From contig JAFQEA010000005.1 of NCBI GenBank assembly GCA_017399185.1, forward strand, positions 124,001 through 188,000: a stretch of 64,000 nucleotides of DNA, read 5' to 3'. The DNA is from Clostridia bacterium (GTDB lineage: Bacteria; Bacillota; Clostridia; Christensenellales; Borkfalkiaceae). Of the stretch, positions 52,747-61,180 are shown in pieces. Position 1 is the first letter of the stretch; every line of letters starts with the position of its first letter. The notes beneath the pieces are model-generated. The model was not told the origin of the DNA. It saw only the letters and a program-made list of their open reading frames with translations, and did no database searches. A program made the translations under genes and the position numbers.

Positions 52747-53763
52747 ATGAGTGAATTAAGAATCGTTCAGCCTAAAAAGCGCAAGGGCCTTAAAGAAAGG
52801 GTAGTTGCCTTTTTAGATGCTGAAATTAAACCTACAAGTAAAACGTTAAAGGAAGAAAAAATTTATGAAGAGCCGAAAAAAGCTGAAGGCTATAAAGCAA
52901 GTTTATCAGACGGTGTATATGATACTTTCAAAGATAGCAAAAACATACAAAAAGACGCTACGGAAGTTGAACCGCCAAAAAAAGCAATGAGCTATCCACA
53001 GTTTTTAGAGTACGACGCACCAAGTGATGAAGAGCTTTTAGAGCTTGCAAAAAAGAGCGTTGAATCTAAAAAGGAAGCCGAAATTGAAAGCTTGACAAAT
53101 AGCAATGCTAACACGCAAAAGTCGCTCTATAAGGCGATTAACGACCAAATTGAGAGTGCTGAAGCAAAAAAGAAGAATCAGATTGATAACTATAACAGCG
53201 CACTTAAGGAAATTGAAAACCAAGTATTAAAAAGGGGTATTCAAAGGTCAAGCATTGCTGTAAACACAATCGGCGGGCTTGAAAAATACAACGTTGAAGC
53301 ATTAGCAAAAATTGATAGGGACAAGGCAAAGGAAATCGATGCGCTTAATAAAGAAATTGCGCTTTTGGAATCCGACTTTGCAGAAAAACTATCTAAGATT
53401 AATCAAAAGTATGCCGATGCAATCAAGGCAAAGCTAGCTGAACTTAAGGAAAGCCGTGATAACAAGCTTCAGTCAATTATTAAGTACAATAACTCGCTTG
53501 CGTTAAACGGCTACGGCGGCATTAACGGCGGCTTTGTTGACAGCGATGAAAACGGCGTTATCCAAAGCCCTGTAATTAGCACGGCGGATTTAAGAAAGGT
53601 TAGTGAAGTTGTTACAAGCTTTATGCAGTACGACGACCCTAACAAGGCGCTTACAGACTTTTTAAGCGACGATAGCTATCGCGAGTATTTAGGCGACTAT
53701 TACACCAACGTTTATACAATTTTATATAATAGGGCAAAAGCGGCAGACGGTAACAAAAATTAG
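52747..53763 (+). CDS. Phage-module coiled-coil protein
   Basis: Not recognised. The 338 residues are lysine- and glutamate-rich. About residues 95-245 form a long predicted coiled coil (ESKKEAEIESLTNSNANT, AEKLSKINQKYADAIKAKL). The C-terminal 70 residues look globular (VSEVVTSFMQYDDPNKAL). It ends the module and is followed by a strong terminator. An internal virion or ejection-type protein is one possibility; this is a guess from position. Confidence 0.5.
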   Translation: MSELRIVQPKKRKGLKERVVAFLDAEIKPTSKTLKEEKIYEEPKKAEGYKASLSDGVYDTFKDSKNIQKDATEVEPPKKAMSYPQFLEYDAPSDEELLELAKKSVESKKEAEIESLTNSNANTQKSLYKAINDQIESAEAKKKNQIDNYNSALKEIENQVLKRGIQRSSIAVNTIGGLEKYNVEALAKIDRDKAKEIDALNKEIALLESDFAEKLSKINQKYADAIKAKLAELKESRDNKLQSIIKYNNSLALNGYGGINGGFVDSDENGVIQSPVISTADLRKVSEVVTSFMQYDDPNKALTDFLSDDSYREYLGDYYTNVYTILYNRAKAADGNKN

Positions 53764-53779
53764 TGTTAATCGGCTTATT

Positions 53780-53816
53780 GCGGGGTTTTTAAGATAAAAG
53801 CCCCGCTTATTTTTTT
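53780..53816 (+). terminator. Terminator closing the phage-like module
   Basis: GCGGGGTTTTT and AAAAGCCCCGC pair, followed by TTATTTTTTT. A degenerate half of the dispersed palindrome (TCGGCTTATTG) precedes it. Confidence 0.85.
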
Positions 53817-53879
53817 GCCTAAATAAAAGAGTGGTATATTTTACCGACTTGAAAATATATATAGTAAAAAAGGTTTAGT

Positions 53880-54971
53880 ATGTTAGAAAAGACGGTACTC
53901 ATTGACTTGAACGCATTGGTTAAAAACGTAAAATATTTTAAAAGCCTGTCAAGCCAAAAAGCAATTTTTGTTGCTAAATCAAATTGCTATGGCTGTGGGC
54001 TCAATCAGATTGCAAGAAGCGTTGCACCTTACGTGGATTGGTTTGCGGTTATAAGCGTTAAGGACGCCATTAAAATAAGGCGCTTGGGTATAGATAAGCC
54101 TGTGCTTGTAATGTCACCCTTTGATATCAAGGAAACTAAATGGTTAATTGACTTTGATTTAACGCAGGCGATTTTAAGCTTTGATGACGCTTACGCTTTA
54201 GAATTAGCCGCTAAAAAACTTGGTGTGATAATTAATACACACCTTAAAATTGATACGGGTATGAACAGGCTTGGGGTTAAGTTTGACGGTGAAAATTACG
54301 AAGACATTTTAAAGTTATACAACTTAAAAAATTTATCGATAAACGGCTTATACACCCACTTTTGCTGTGCAGATGAAAAATATAATCCGCAAAATCTATA
54401 TCAATATAAACGTTTTTTATCGGTTAAAGAGCACCTTTTAAAAAGGTGCGCAAAAATCGGGCTTACGCACGCTGCAAATACCTATGGACTGCTAAATCTG
54501 CCGTTTGTTAAAGAAGATGCCTTCCGTATCGGCATTGGCGCGTACGGTGTAATTGACGGCTTTAACAAATTACCGCTAAAGCCCGTTTTAAAATTATCAG
54601 CACCAATCATTCAGATAAATGATTTAGAGGCAAACGATTGTATTGGCTACGGCGCGGTTAAGCCCAAAAATACAACGCGACGCGTTGCGGTTTTACCAAT
54701 AGGCTATTATGACGGCGTTTTACAGTTTATCAAGCCTTTTTACGTTAAGCTCAACGGATATAATGCACAGGTTGTTGGCAGGGTTTGCATGAACCATATT
54801 TTTATTGACGTGACTAATATCCCTTGCAAAATAGGTGACACAGTTATCTTTTTTGACAGGGCTGATGAGATGAATAATTATGCGTCAGCGCAAGGGCTTA
54901 CTATATATCAGGTGCTTTGTCTTGTTGGACAAAACGCAAGGCGAAAATATATAGGTAAAATATCAACTTAA
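53880..54971 (+). CDS. alr: Alanine racemase
   Basis: Alr makes D-alanine for peptidoglycan using pyridoxal phosphate. The 363 residues show the PLP-lysine region VAKSNCYGCG near 31-40 (lysine at 33; most family members have KANAYGHG, so this version is divergent), MNRLGVKFDG, RIGIGAYG, the catalytic tyrosine region LPIGYYDG near 280, and GRVCMNHIFIDVT near 300. The length is normal. The promoter is unclear, and the ribosome-binding sequence before the ATG is weak (AAAAGG). Confidence 0.88.
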   Translation: MLEKTVLIDLNALVKNVKYFKSLSSQKAIFVAKSNCYGCGLNQIARSVAPYVDWFAVISVKDAIKIRRLGIDKPVLVMSPFDIKETKWLIDFDLTQAILSFDDAYALELAAKKLGVIINTHLKIDTGMNRLGVKFDGENYEDILKLYNLKNLSINGLYTHFCCADEKYNPQNLYQYKRFLSVKEHLLKRCAKIGLTHAANTYGLLNLPFVKEDAFRIGIGAYGVIDGFNKLPLKPVLKLSAPIIQINDLEANDCIGYGAVKPKNTTRRVAVLPIGYYDGVLQFIKPFYVKLNGYNAQVVGRVCMNHIFIDVTNIPCKIGDTVIFFDRADEMNNYASAQGLTIYQVLCLVGQNARRKYIGKIST

Positions 54972-54985
54972 ATTTCAAATATGTA

Positions 54986-55014
54986 TTGACAAGCGCAAAG
55001 TTCTGTTATATAAT
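54986..55014 (+). promoter_or_regulatory. Promoter of fhs
   Basis: TTGACA (54986-54991) and TATAAT (55009-55014), spacer 17, both perfect. Confidence 0.88.
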
Positions 55015-55051
55015 TATACTTAATTATTAATTAAACTTAATTAGGTGACTT

Positions 55052-56719
55052 ATGACAGATATTGAAATTGCTCAACAATGTAAAATCAAAAATATTGAAG
55101 AAATTTGCCAAAAGGTTGGTCTTACACGGGATGATTACGATTTTTACGGCAAATATAAAGCTAAACTGAACGTTAACCAGATATTAAACAGCCCTGAACG
55201 AAAAAACGGTAAGCTTGTTTTGGTTACGGCAATCACCCCAACCCCAGCGGGCGAAGGCAAAACCACCACGACAATCGGCCTTGCAGACGGGCTTAATTTA
55301 TTAGGCAAAAACGCAGTCGTTGCGTTAAGAGAGCCTTCCTTGGGTCCTGTTTTCGGGGTTAAAGGCGGCGCGGCAGGCGGTGGATACGCCCAGGTTGTTC
55401 CAATGGAAGACATAAACCTGCACTTTACGGGTGACTTCCACGCTATCGGTGCGGCAAACAATTTGCTTGCGGCAATGATTGACAACCATATCCACCAGGG
55501 TAACGAGCTTAATATCGACACCAAGCGCATCACCTGGAAGCGCTGTGTTGATATGAACGACCGCCAGTTGCGCTTTGTAACAGACGGTCTTGGCGGAAAG
55601 GCAAACGGCACTCCGCGTGACGACGGCTTTGATATCACCGTTGCAAGTGAGGTTATGGCTGTTTTGTGCCTTGCAAGCGATTTAGCCGACCTTAAAGCAC
55701 GCCTTGGCAGAATTGTTATCGGCTACAACACGTCCGGTGAGCCTGTAACCTGTGCCCAGCTTAAAGCAAACGGCGCGATGACAGTTTTACTTAAGGATGC
55801 AATCCGTCCAAACCTTTGCCAGACGCTTGAAGGCACGCCGGCGTTTATCCACGGCGGTCCGTTTGCTAACATTGCGCACGGCTGTAACTCTGTTATAGCA
55901 ACCAAGCTTGCGCTTAAGCTTTCAGATTATTGCATTACAGAAGCCGGCTTTGGCGCTGACCTTGGTGCTGAAAAATTCCTTGACATTAAATGCCGCGTTG
56001 CAGGGCTTAAGCCCGATGCCGTTGTAATCGTTGCAACAATCCGTGCATTAAAAATGCACGGCGGCGTTGAAAAGACAGAGCTTGCCCAAGAAAACTTAAC
56101 CGCCCTTGAAAAGGGTGTTTCCAACCTATTAAAGCACATTGACAACATTAAAAACGTTTACGGCATGCCGTGCGTGGTTGCGGTTAATAAATTCCACGCC
56201 GACACCCAGAATGAAGTTGACCTTTTAATCAAGCTTTGCGAGCAAAACGGCACTAAAGCAATCCTTGCCGACGGCTGGGCTAAAGGCGGAAAGGGTATGA
56301 CCGATTTAGCAAGCGAAGTCGTTGCCCTTTGCGAAGAGAAATCAACCTTAAGCTTTGCTTACCCAATAGACGCGCCAATCTATGACAAGATAGAAATGCT
56401 TGTCAAGCGCGTTTACGGCGGCGTAGGGATTGAAGTTTCCGATAACGCAAAGGAGCAAATTAATAAGCTTGAAGAATTAGGCTATACAAATATCCCAATC
56501 TGCGTTGCAAAAACCCAGTACAGCTTATCCGATAACCCCAAGCTTTTAGGCGCGCCAAAGGGCTTTACCGTTTCGGTTAAAAACGTTAAATTATCTGCAG
56601 GCGCAGGGTTTATCGTGGTATTAACTGGCGACGTAATGACTATGCCGGGGCTACCCAAAAAGCCTGCTGCGGAATCAATCGACGTTTTACCTGACGGCAC
56701 GGTTGTCGGTCTTTTCTAA
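55052..56719 (+). CDS. fhs: Formate-tetrahydrofolate ligase
   Basis: Fhs makes 10-formyltetrahydrofolate from formate, ATP and tetrahydrofolate, used in one-carbon supply and, in acetogens, in the methyl branch of acetate synthesis. The P-loop-like ATP motif [18 protein letters not shown] is near residues 67-84, [19 protein letters not shown] near 95-113, and [14 protein letters not shown] at the C-terminus. The length of 555 residues is standard. The consensus promoter suggests high expression. No other one-carbon genes are next to it. Confidence 0.97.
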   Translation: MTDIEIAQQCKIKNIEEICQKVGLTRDDYDFYGKYKAKLNVNQILNSPERKNGKLVLVTAITPTPAGEGKTTTTIGLADGLNLLGKNAVVALREPSLGPVFGVKGGAAGGGYAQVVPMEDINLHFTGDFHAIGAANNLLAAMIDNHIHQGNELNIDTKRITWKRCVDMNDRQLRFVTDGLGGKANGTPRDDGFDITVASEVMAVLCLASDLADLKARLGRIVIGYNTSGEPVTCAQLKANGAMTVLLKDAIRPNLCQTLEGTPAFIHGGPFANIAHGCNSVIATKLALKLSDYCITEAGFGADLGAEKFLDIKCRVAGLKPDAVVIVATIRALKMHGGVEKTELAQENLTALEKGVSNLLKHIDNIKNVYGMPCVVAVNKFHADTQNEVDLLIKLCEQNGTKAILADGWAKGGKGMTDLASEVVALCEEKSTLSFAYPIDAPIYDKIEMLVKRVYGGVGIEVSDNAKEQINKLEELGYTNIPICVAKTQYSLSDNPKLLGAPKGFTVSVKNVKLSAGAGFIVVLTGDVMTMPGLPKKPAAESIDVLPDGTVVGLF

Positions 56720-56731
56720 AAAGGGTGCAAA

Positions 56732-57469
56732 ATGAAAAAACTATCACTTGTTTTAGCGGTAATACTGCTTATTTTTGCGCTATCCGGCTGTAAAACCAGG
56801 CCTTTTAGGGATTACTATCACGAAGCAACTAAAAAAGAAGCGCAAACCTTGGCGAACAACGTTTTGCACGGCGCTTATTACAGCTTTTCTAATTTTTCGT
56901 TACAGGGAAGCTACGTTGAGCGTTACGGTAACGGCACTATAATGTATTACGAAAAGGATTTAGTGTGTTCGCGCCGTAAGTTTGAAGGGACTATTACGCA
57001 CGTTTATGAAAATCCAAGTGAGCCGACTAAGTCGTATAAGCACGTTTACGAATATAGTATGGTAAACGGAAAAATACTCGAAACAAAAACTATTGGTGAC
57101 AAAATTACCAATCAAATGTTTGAAATTAAGGACGGATTAAAGCTGCTTCAGCCAATTCAGAAGCTTTTTGGGTGGTACAAGAAAATTATTCACGGCATGG
57201 CTGATGGAACAACGCCCTTAAACTGCATATATTTTGGGGATAATGAGCCAACGAAGATTAAAATTGTACCAACTATTAGTCTGGCAACCTTTCTTGAGCT
57301 TGGCGAAAAAGTTGGCTATGGCGACGCCTTTATTGCGTACGACGAAGATTACCGTATTAAAGCCGCACTATTACGCTTTGAATTTGCCGTTGACGCCCTA
57401 TCCGACGTTGTTGGTTACGGCAATAATTTAGTCAGCGTAAGTGCTGATATGTCTCTTTTGCCGCTGTAA
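56732..57469 (+). CDS. Small lipoprotein of unknown function
   Basis: Not recognised. The 245-residue protein has a lipoprotein signal peptide with lipobox LSGC (C20) followed by KTRPFRDYYHEATKKEAQ. The mature part looks like a mixed alpha/beta fold with aromatic-rich strands (YYSFSNFSLQGSYVERYGNG) and ends in LVSVSADMSLLPL. It starts 13 bases after the fhs stop and may be co-transcribed with it. A terminator follows at 57557. Confidence 0.7.
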   Translation: MKKLSLVLAVILLIFALSGCKTRPFRDYYHEATKKEAQTLANNVLHGAYYSFSNFSLQGSYVERYGNGTIMYYEKDLVCSRRKFEGTITHVYENPSEPTKSYKHVYEYSMVNGKILETKTIGDKITNQMFEIKDGLKLLQPIQKLFGWYKKIIHGMADGTTPLNCIYFGDNEPTKIKIVPTISLATFLELGEKVGYGDAFIAYDEDYRIKAALLRFEFAVDALSDVVGYGNNLVSVSADMSLLPL

Positions 57470-57556
57470 GCCTTAAATCGGCGCAAGCTGCTAATTCCCT
57501 ATATAATATAAAACATAATATAAATATTATAATTTAATGAATAACGGCTTAAAAAA

Positions 57557-57585
57557 AGAGCCACGGTTTATCCGTGGCTTTTTCT
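57557..57585. terminator. Terminator after the lipoprotein gene
   Basis: AAAGAGCCACGG and CCGTGGCTTTTT pair around a TTTAT loop. A-rich and T-rich flanks make it bidirectional, so it also closes the HTH gene on the other strand. Confidence 0.85.
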
Positions 57586-57603
57586 ATTGCTCAAAAATAC
57601 TCA

Positions 57604-57837
57604 TTATTCTTCAAAATCGTTAAAATAGTCCTTATCAAAAAACTCAGATAAGGTTATCCCTGCGCCTTGACAAAAGGCCTTTATTGTGGACACCTTAGAG
57701 CATTTTGTTCTGCCTTTAATTAAATCGTAAATTGCAGAAGGGGATTTACCACCGCCTAAGGTTGCTTCACAAATATTAATGTTTTTTGCTTTACAGATTT
57801 CTTCAATTCTTTTAATTATAGCGTCGTTAATATTCAT
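57604..57837 (-). CDS. Cro/CI-type HTH repressor, cassette 2
   Basis: The 77-residue XRE-family protein is the same length as the HTH protein at 25770 and ends with a similar acidic tail (LSEFFDKDYFNDFEE). The HTH lies around CEATLGGGKSPSAIYDLIKG. I chose the ATG at 57837, which has GAAGG upstream, over frames that start inside the operator region. It is divergent from a SLOG-like gene, with three palindromic operators in between. Confidence 0.82.
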   Translation of the reverse strand: MNINDAIIKRIEEICKAKNINICEATLGGGKSPSAIYDLIKGRTKCSKVSTIKAFCQGAGITLSEFFDKDYFNDFEE

Positions 57838-57846
57838 ATAAATACC

Positions 57847-57974
57847 TTCGTGGAATTTCTTATCGCTATTCCACGAAAATAGTATATAAATTATTAAAAA
57901 TTTTATCTCGTGGAGTTCCACGATATTGACATTTTTGTGCGCTTCAGATATAATTTTAGTGGAATTCCACGAAG
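57847..57974. promoter_or_regulatory. Operators of the second SLOG/HTH cassette
   Basis: Half-sites TTCGTGGAAT and ATTCCACGAA (57847-57877, 11-base gap), TCGTGGAGTTCCACGA (57908-57923) and GTGGAATTCCAC (57959-57970) share the core TCGTGGAA/TTCCACGA. The last two bracket a consensus promoter. Confidence 0.85.
57926..57954 (+). promoter_or_regulatory. Consensus promoter of the SLOG gene, cassette 2
   Basis: TTGACA (57926-57931), spacer 17, TATAAT (57949-57954). Operators end three bases before it and start five bases after it. Confidence 0.88.
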
Positions 57975-57985
57975 TAGGGCGGCGT

Positions 57986-58486
57986 ATGAAAGCTTGTTTT
58001 ATAGGTCATAGAAATATTGATGATAATGAAAAACTTAAATTTTTGCTTATTCAAACGGTGGTTGATTTAATCTGCAAGGGGGTAACGACCTTTCTTTTTG
58101 GAAGCAAAAGTGAGTTTGACGATTTGTCTTGGGAAGTTGTTACTTCACTCAAAAATACTTATCCGTTTATTAAAAGAGTGTATGTTAGGTCAGCTTACCA
58201 ATATATAAGCAAACCGTATGAAAAATATCTGCTCGGATTTTACGAAGAAACGTATTTTCCGGCTAAGCTTGAAAACGCAGGTAAATATACTTACGTAGAG
58301 CGTAATTACGCAATGATAGACAATTCTACTTATTGTGTGTTTTACTATAACGAAAACTATATTGTCCCGCTAAAGCGCAGGCTTAAAAGCGATATGTTAT
58401 TGCAACGCAGTCGTTTAAGTGGTACAAAAATCGCGTATAATTATGCTGTAAAGAAAAGGAAAATAATTATTAACTTATTTAGATAA
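57986..58486 (+). CDS. SLOG-fold protein, cassette 2
   Basis: The 166-residue protein shows the same landmarks as the protein at 25189: FIGHRN at 5-10, FGSKSEFD at 38-45, YVERNYAMIDNSTYCVFYY at 103-121, and SGTKIAYNYAVKKRKIIIN near the C-terminus. This indicates the SLOG/DUF1273-like group, with a likely nucleotide-binding pocket. Its function is not known. I chose the ATG at 57986, downstream of the promoter and last operator; an earlier in-frame start would lie within the promoter. The consensus promoter bracketed by operators suggests it is tightly silenced until needed. Confidence 0.75.
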   Translation: MKACFIGHRNIDDNEKLKFLLIQTVVDLICKGVTTFLFGSKSEFDDLSWEVVTSLKNTYPFIKRVYVRSAYQYISKPYEKYLLGFYEETYFPAKLENAGKYTYVERNYAMIDNSTYCVFYYNENYIVPLKRRLKSDMLLQRSRLSGTKIAYNYAVKKRKIIINLFR

Positions 58487-58558
58487 CATAACTACAAATT
58501 TCCAATCATAAGTCGAGTTAATTAAAGGGCGGTAACGGATAACGCGTAAAAAATTAAA

Positions 58559-58592
58559 AGGACGGGGTTAAAATACTCCGTCCTTATTTTTT
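58559..58592. terminator. Terminator of the NhaC-type gene
   Basis: AAGGACGGGGT and ACTCCGTCCTT pair (one wobble) with A- and T-rich flanks, just past the stop codon of the minus-strand gene. Confidence 0.8.
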
Positions 58593-58595
58593 CAA

Positions 58596-59909
58596 TTATT
58601 TAGATTTGCGTTCGGGGATAAGAAACATAAACACAAGTGAGCTTACAAGCAGTATCATTGGATAGAAAAGATTTGCAATAACTGTAAAGGCGCTCAAGCT
58701 ATATCCCATTGCTGAAACTGCTGAAAGTGCAACCAGCATTTGCGCGCCGTAAGGCAGAACGCCTTGGAAGATACAGGAAAACGTATCGAGTATTGAAGCC
58801 GTCCTTTTTGGTGTAATGCCGTATTCCCTTGCCATTTCCAAGGCGATAGGGTTAGCCATAACTATTGCAACCGTGTTGTTAGCCGTTGCAACGTCCATTA
58901 AGCCGACCAACAGCCCGATGCCAAGGCTACCTGCCTTTTTGCCCTTGAACAGGCGGCGGATACCGTTAAGCAGGGCTTCAAAGCCACCACCTTCACGGAT
59001 GAGCGCACAAAGCGCGGCAACGAGTATTGCCACCATAGAAGTTTCAAGCATACCGCCAATGCCCGTGCCCACGTTTTCTAAAAGGGCAGGGAAGCTTGCC
59101 GCACCGCTTGCAAGCATAATAATACAGCCTGTCAAGATACCGCCAAGCAGCACCAAAAATACGTTAATACCGATTATTCCGCCTATAAGCACCAAAACGT
59201 AAGGGATAACGTGAATAAGGTTATAGGGCTTTGAGTCTATCGGCTTGATATCTGCGTTAAGCGAAAGTATAAGCACTAAAATAAGCGTTACGACTGCCGC
59301 AGGAAGCGCAATCAAAAAGTTTGCGCGGAATTTATCCTTCATTTGACAGCCCTGACCGTTGCAAGCCGCGATGGTTGTATCGGATACGAAGGATAAATTA
59401 TCCCCGAACATTGCACCGCCAATGACCGTGCCAACGCAAAGGGGTAGTGAAAAGCCCGACGTTACGGAAATTGCCACGGCGATAGGGGTTATAAGCGTTA
59501 TCGTCCCGACCGACGTACCCATTGCCGTTGATAAAAAGCAGCTTACGATAAAAATAACGACGACTGCAAAGCGTGGCGGAAAAATAGAAAGCACGAAATA
59601 CGCAACGCTTTCTGCGCTGCTTCTGCCGACCACGCCGACAAAGATGCCTGCAAGCAAAAAGATAAGCAGCATTGTGATAATGTTTTTATCGGCAATGCCT
59701 TTACCCATAAGCTCAAGCTTTTTGTCAAAGGTCAAGGCTCTGTTTTGTAAAAGTGCAACGAGTATGGCAACCAAAAAAATAAGAATAATCGGCACTTTAT
59801 AAAACCCCATAGGGATTTTAAGCGCGTACTCAAAGGTTATGCCAAGCCCAAGGTATAATAAAATGAAAACACCAATGGGAAGTAGTGCCCAAGCGTTTGA
59901 TTTTTTCAT
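58596..59909 (-). CDS. NhaC-family Na+/H+ antiporter
   Basis: The 437-residue polytopic protein has about eleven hydrophobic segments. FLSTAMGTSVGTITLITPIA and VIGGAMFGDNLSFVSDTTIAA are the conserved transport-core stretches of the NhaC superfamily, and LMDVATANNTVAIVMANPIA is their inverted-repeat counterpart. It probably exchanges sodium for protons, but some members move amino or organic acids. I chose the ATG at 59909, which has AAAGGA upstream. It is monocistronic. Confidence 0.85.
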   Translation of the reverse strand: MKKSNAWALLPIGVFILLYLGLGITFEYALKIPMGFYKVPIILIFLVAILVALLQNRALTFDKKLELMGKGIADKNIITMLLIFLLAGIFVGVVGRSSAESVAYFVLSIFPPRFAVVVIFIVSCFLSTAMGTSVGTITLITPIAVAISVTSGFSLPLCVGTVIGGAMFGDNLSFVSDTTIAACNGQGCQMKDKFRANFLIALPAAVVTLILVLILSLNADIKPIDSKPYNLIHVIPYVLVLIGGIIGINVFLVLLGGILTGCIIMLASGAASFPALLENVGTGIGGMLETSMVAILVAALCALIREGGGFEALLNGIRRLFKGKKAGSLGIGLLVGLMDVATANNTVAIVMANPIALEMAREYGITPKRTASILDTFSCIFQGVLPYGAQMLVALSAVSAMGYSLSAFTVIANLFYPMILLVSSLVFMFLIPERKSK

Positions 59910-59966
59910 AAGGTGTCCTTTAAGCGGAAGGGTAGGCGATACCACACCGCCTTGCTGATTTGTGAT

Positions 59967-59989
59967 AAAAAAAAAGCCCTATATAGGGC
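59967..59989 (-). terminator. Terminator of rpsT
   Basis: GCCCTATATAGGGC (59976-59989) is a perfect hairpin followed, on the minus strand, by nine Ts. Confidence 0.88.
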
Positions 59990-60004
59990 GTGTGGGCGAA
60001 TAGA

Positions 60005-60268
60005 TTAAGCTAATTTGTTAACTCTTTTTGCGAAACCTGACTTCTTGTTAGCAGCGGTGTTGAGGTGCATTCTGCCTGCACTAACTGCTTGGTCGAGAAG
60101 TTTAGAAGTTTCTCTTAAAAGTTCTTGCGCTTTAACCTTGTCACCGCTTTCGATTGCAGCGTTAAGTTTTCTGATAGAAGTCTTAACTTCTGCCATAGCA
60201 CTTCTGTTTTGTGCATTCTTTACTTCAGTAATAAGAACACGTTTTTTAGCGGATTTGATATTTGGCAC
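60005..60268 (-). CDS. rpsT: 30S ribosomal protein S20
   Basis: S20 binds 16S rRNA in early 30S assembly. The 87 residues have the family's basic helical pattern: NIKSAKKRVLI at the start, AEVKTSIRKLNAAI, and the C-terminal AGRMHLNTAANKKSGFAKRV. The start is a GTG (60266-60268) with GGAGAG upstream; GTG or TTG starts are common for rpsT and may relate to autoregulation. It has its own promoter, leader hairpin and terminator. Confidence 0.97.
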   Translation of the reverse strand: MPNIKSAKKRVLITEVKNAQNRSAMAEVKTSIRKLNAAIESGDKVKAQELLRETSKLLDQAVSAGRMHLNTAANKKSGFAKRVNKLA

Positions 60269-60329
60269 GATAAACTCTCCTTATGTATTCCAACGTGGTT
60301 TCACGTCGGGTATATTTTTGACTTTTAAT

Positions 60330-60358
60330 ATTTTAGCATATTAAATTATATTTTGCAA
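60330..60358 (-). promoter_or_regulatory. Promoter of rpsT
   Basis: On the minus strand TTGCAA (60358-60353) and TAAAAT (60335-60330) have a 17-base spacer. A CGTG/CACG hairpin lies in the leader near 60290-60306. Confidence 0.65.
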
Positions 60359-60538
60359 GGATTTTTCACGATTTTTTAGTTTTTATTTGACCTTTTACAA
60401 CTTTTTTTAGTTAATTTTAGGTTTTTTTGCAAATAATTTTTAAGTTTGTTGATAACGTAAAATTATAACCGCTTAAAATGCTTGATTTTATCAAGATTTA
60501 TGGCGTTTTTTGGTGTGTCTCTTGTAAGTTATCCACAG

Positions 60539-60547
60539 CGTTCCACA
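60539..60547 (+). promoter_or_regulatory. DnaA box
   Basis: TTATCCACA, a perfect match to the consensus DnaA-binding 9-mer. Confidence 0.6.
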
Positions 60548-60711
60548 ATTTTAACAGTATGGTTGACAGGGTGTGTTGATTTGCGGTTATTTGTTAACTT
60601 AAATGCCAAAAAATGCTTGTATTAATGCGTAAAATTTAATTATCAAAAAATTGCAATATGTAAAAAACGGCTCAAAATAATCATTTTTCAGGCTTTATTT
60701 TGTCGGCGTTT

Positions 60712-60720
60712 TGTGGATAA
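60712..60720 (-). promoter_or_regulatory. DnaA box, inverted
   Basis: TGTGGATAA, the exact complement of TTATCCACA, 165 bases from the first box. Confidence 0.6.
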
Positions 60721-60753
60721 CTTGGGGTTATGGGTGGCAATGTATTCAGGGGG

Positions 60754-60787
60754 TCCTGACGCCTTGCGTTGCAAGGCTCAGGATGAC
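60754..60787. repeat. REP-like hairpin element
   Basis: TCCTGACGCCTTGC and GCAAGGCTCAGGA pair with one bulge. The minus-strand reading TGTCATCCTGAGCC resembles the intergenic palindromes starting TGTCATCCTGAG that are common in many bacterial genomes. Confidence 0.5.
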
Positions 60788-60950
60788 AACGTTTTTGAAT
60801 TTGCTAACAATGTGTCTTTCCTAAATTTACTCAAGCTTTGTAAGTTAAGCGAGCAAAGTGACCGCGATTATTCACTATTTATTACTCAATTTTTGCTCTA
60901 AATTTCGCCATTTTTTGGGATTGCTGACCACCAAGCGCCACCTTGTGACT

Positions 60951-60989
60951 ACCTTTTGACCACTACCGGGTGCAAAAGGTGATTTTTTT
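60951..60989 (+). terminator. Terminator-like hairpin with no upstream gene
   Basis: ACCTTTTG (60951-60958) and CAAAAGGT (60973-60980) pair and are followed by GATTTTTTT. No plus-strand gene precedes it, so it may end a small RNA. Confidence 0.5.
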
Positions 60990-61104
60990 GTCAAATTGTG
61001 TCGAAAACCTGCTTATTTGCCACTTTCTGCAAATTTCGGCAAATAAAAATCGCACAAATGTTCTAATATTTTTTATAAAAAATTTTTAAATTTTTATTAA
61101 AAAT

Positions 61105-61128
61105 GTGGTCAAAGTGGTTGCAAGTGGG
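61105..61128 (+). promoter_or_regulatory. Candidate MraZ-binding repeats
   Basis: GTGG occurs at 61105, 61114 and 61124, about one helical turn apart, overlapping the -35 of the mraZ promoter. MraZ is known to bind such spaced GTGG-type repeats upstream of its own gene. Confidence 0.65.
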
Positions 61129-61146
61129 CAACTTTTGTGCTATAAT
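61118..61146 (+). promoter_or_regulatory. Promoter of the mraZ operon
   Basis: TTGCAA (61118-61123), spacer 17, TATAAT (61141-61146) with an extended -10 TGC. Confidence 0.8.
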
Positions 61147-61180
61147 GAATCTGCAAATAAAGGAAGGGGGTAAAATATCC

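Larger units (their letters stand above)
60359..61100. other. Long AT-rich non-coding region with DnaA boxes and hairpins
   Basis: About 740 bases without a convincing gene. It holds two perfect DnaA boxes in opposite orientation (60539-60547 and 60712-60720), a dispersed-type hairpin at 60754-60787, and a terminator-like stem at 60951-60989. A TTGACA at 60573 has no good -10. An RNA gene ending at 60989 is possible but not recognised. Confidence 0.5.

Noticed and set aside
53764..53785. Possible further copy of the dispersed palindrome after the phage module
   Set aside because: Only the left half (TCGGCTTAT) matches; the right half belongs to the terminator stem.
54972..55051. Tetrahydrofolate riboswitch before fhs
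   Set aside because: The leader after the promoter is only about 30 bases and AT-rich, too short for the known aptamer.
60713..60901. Plus-strand frame of 62 codons in the gap before mraZ
   Set aside because: It starts inside a DnaA box and runs through the REP-like hairpin; no ribosome-binding site.
60999..61005. Spo0A-box-like TGTCGAA upstream of mraZ
   Set aside because: A 7-base match is expected by chance in this much sequence, and nothing else supports Spo0A control.
61051..61064. Second possible LexA box (CGCACAAATGTTCT) upstream of mraZ
   Set aside because: The left half-site has a mismatch at a key position (CGCAC for CGAAC), and mraZ is not a known SOS gene. Probably chance.
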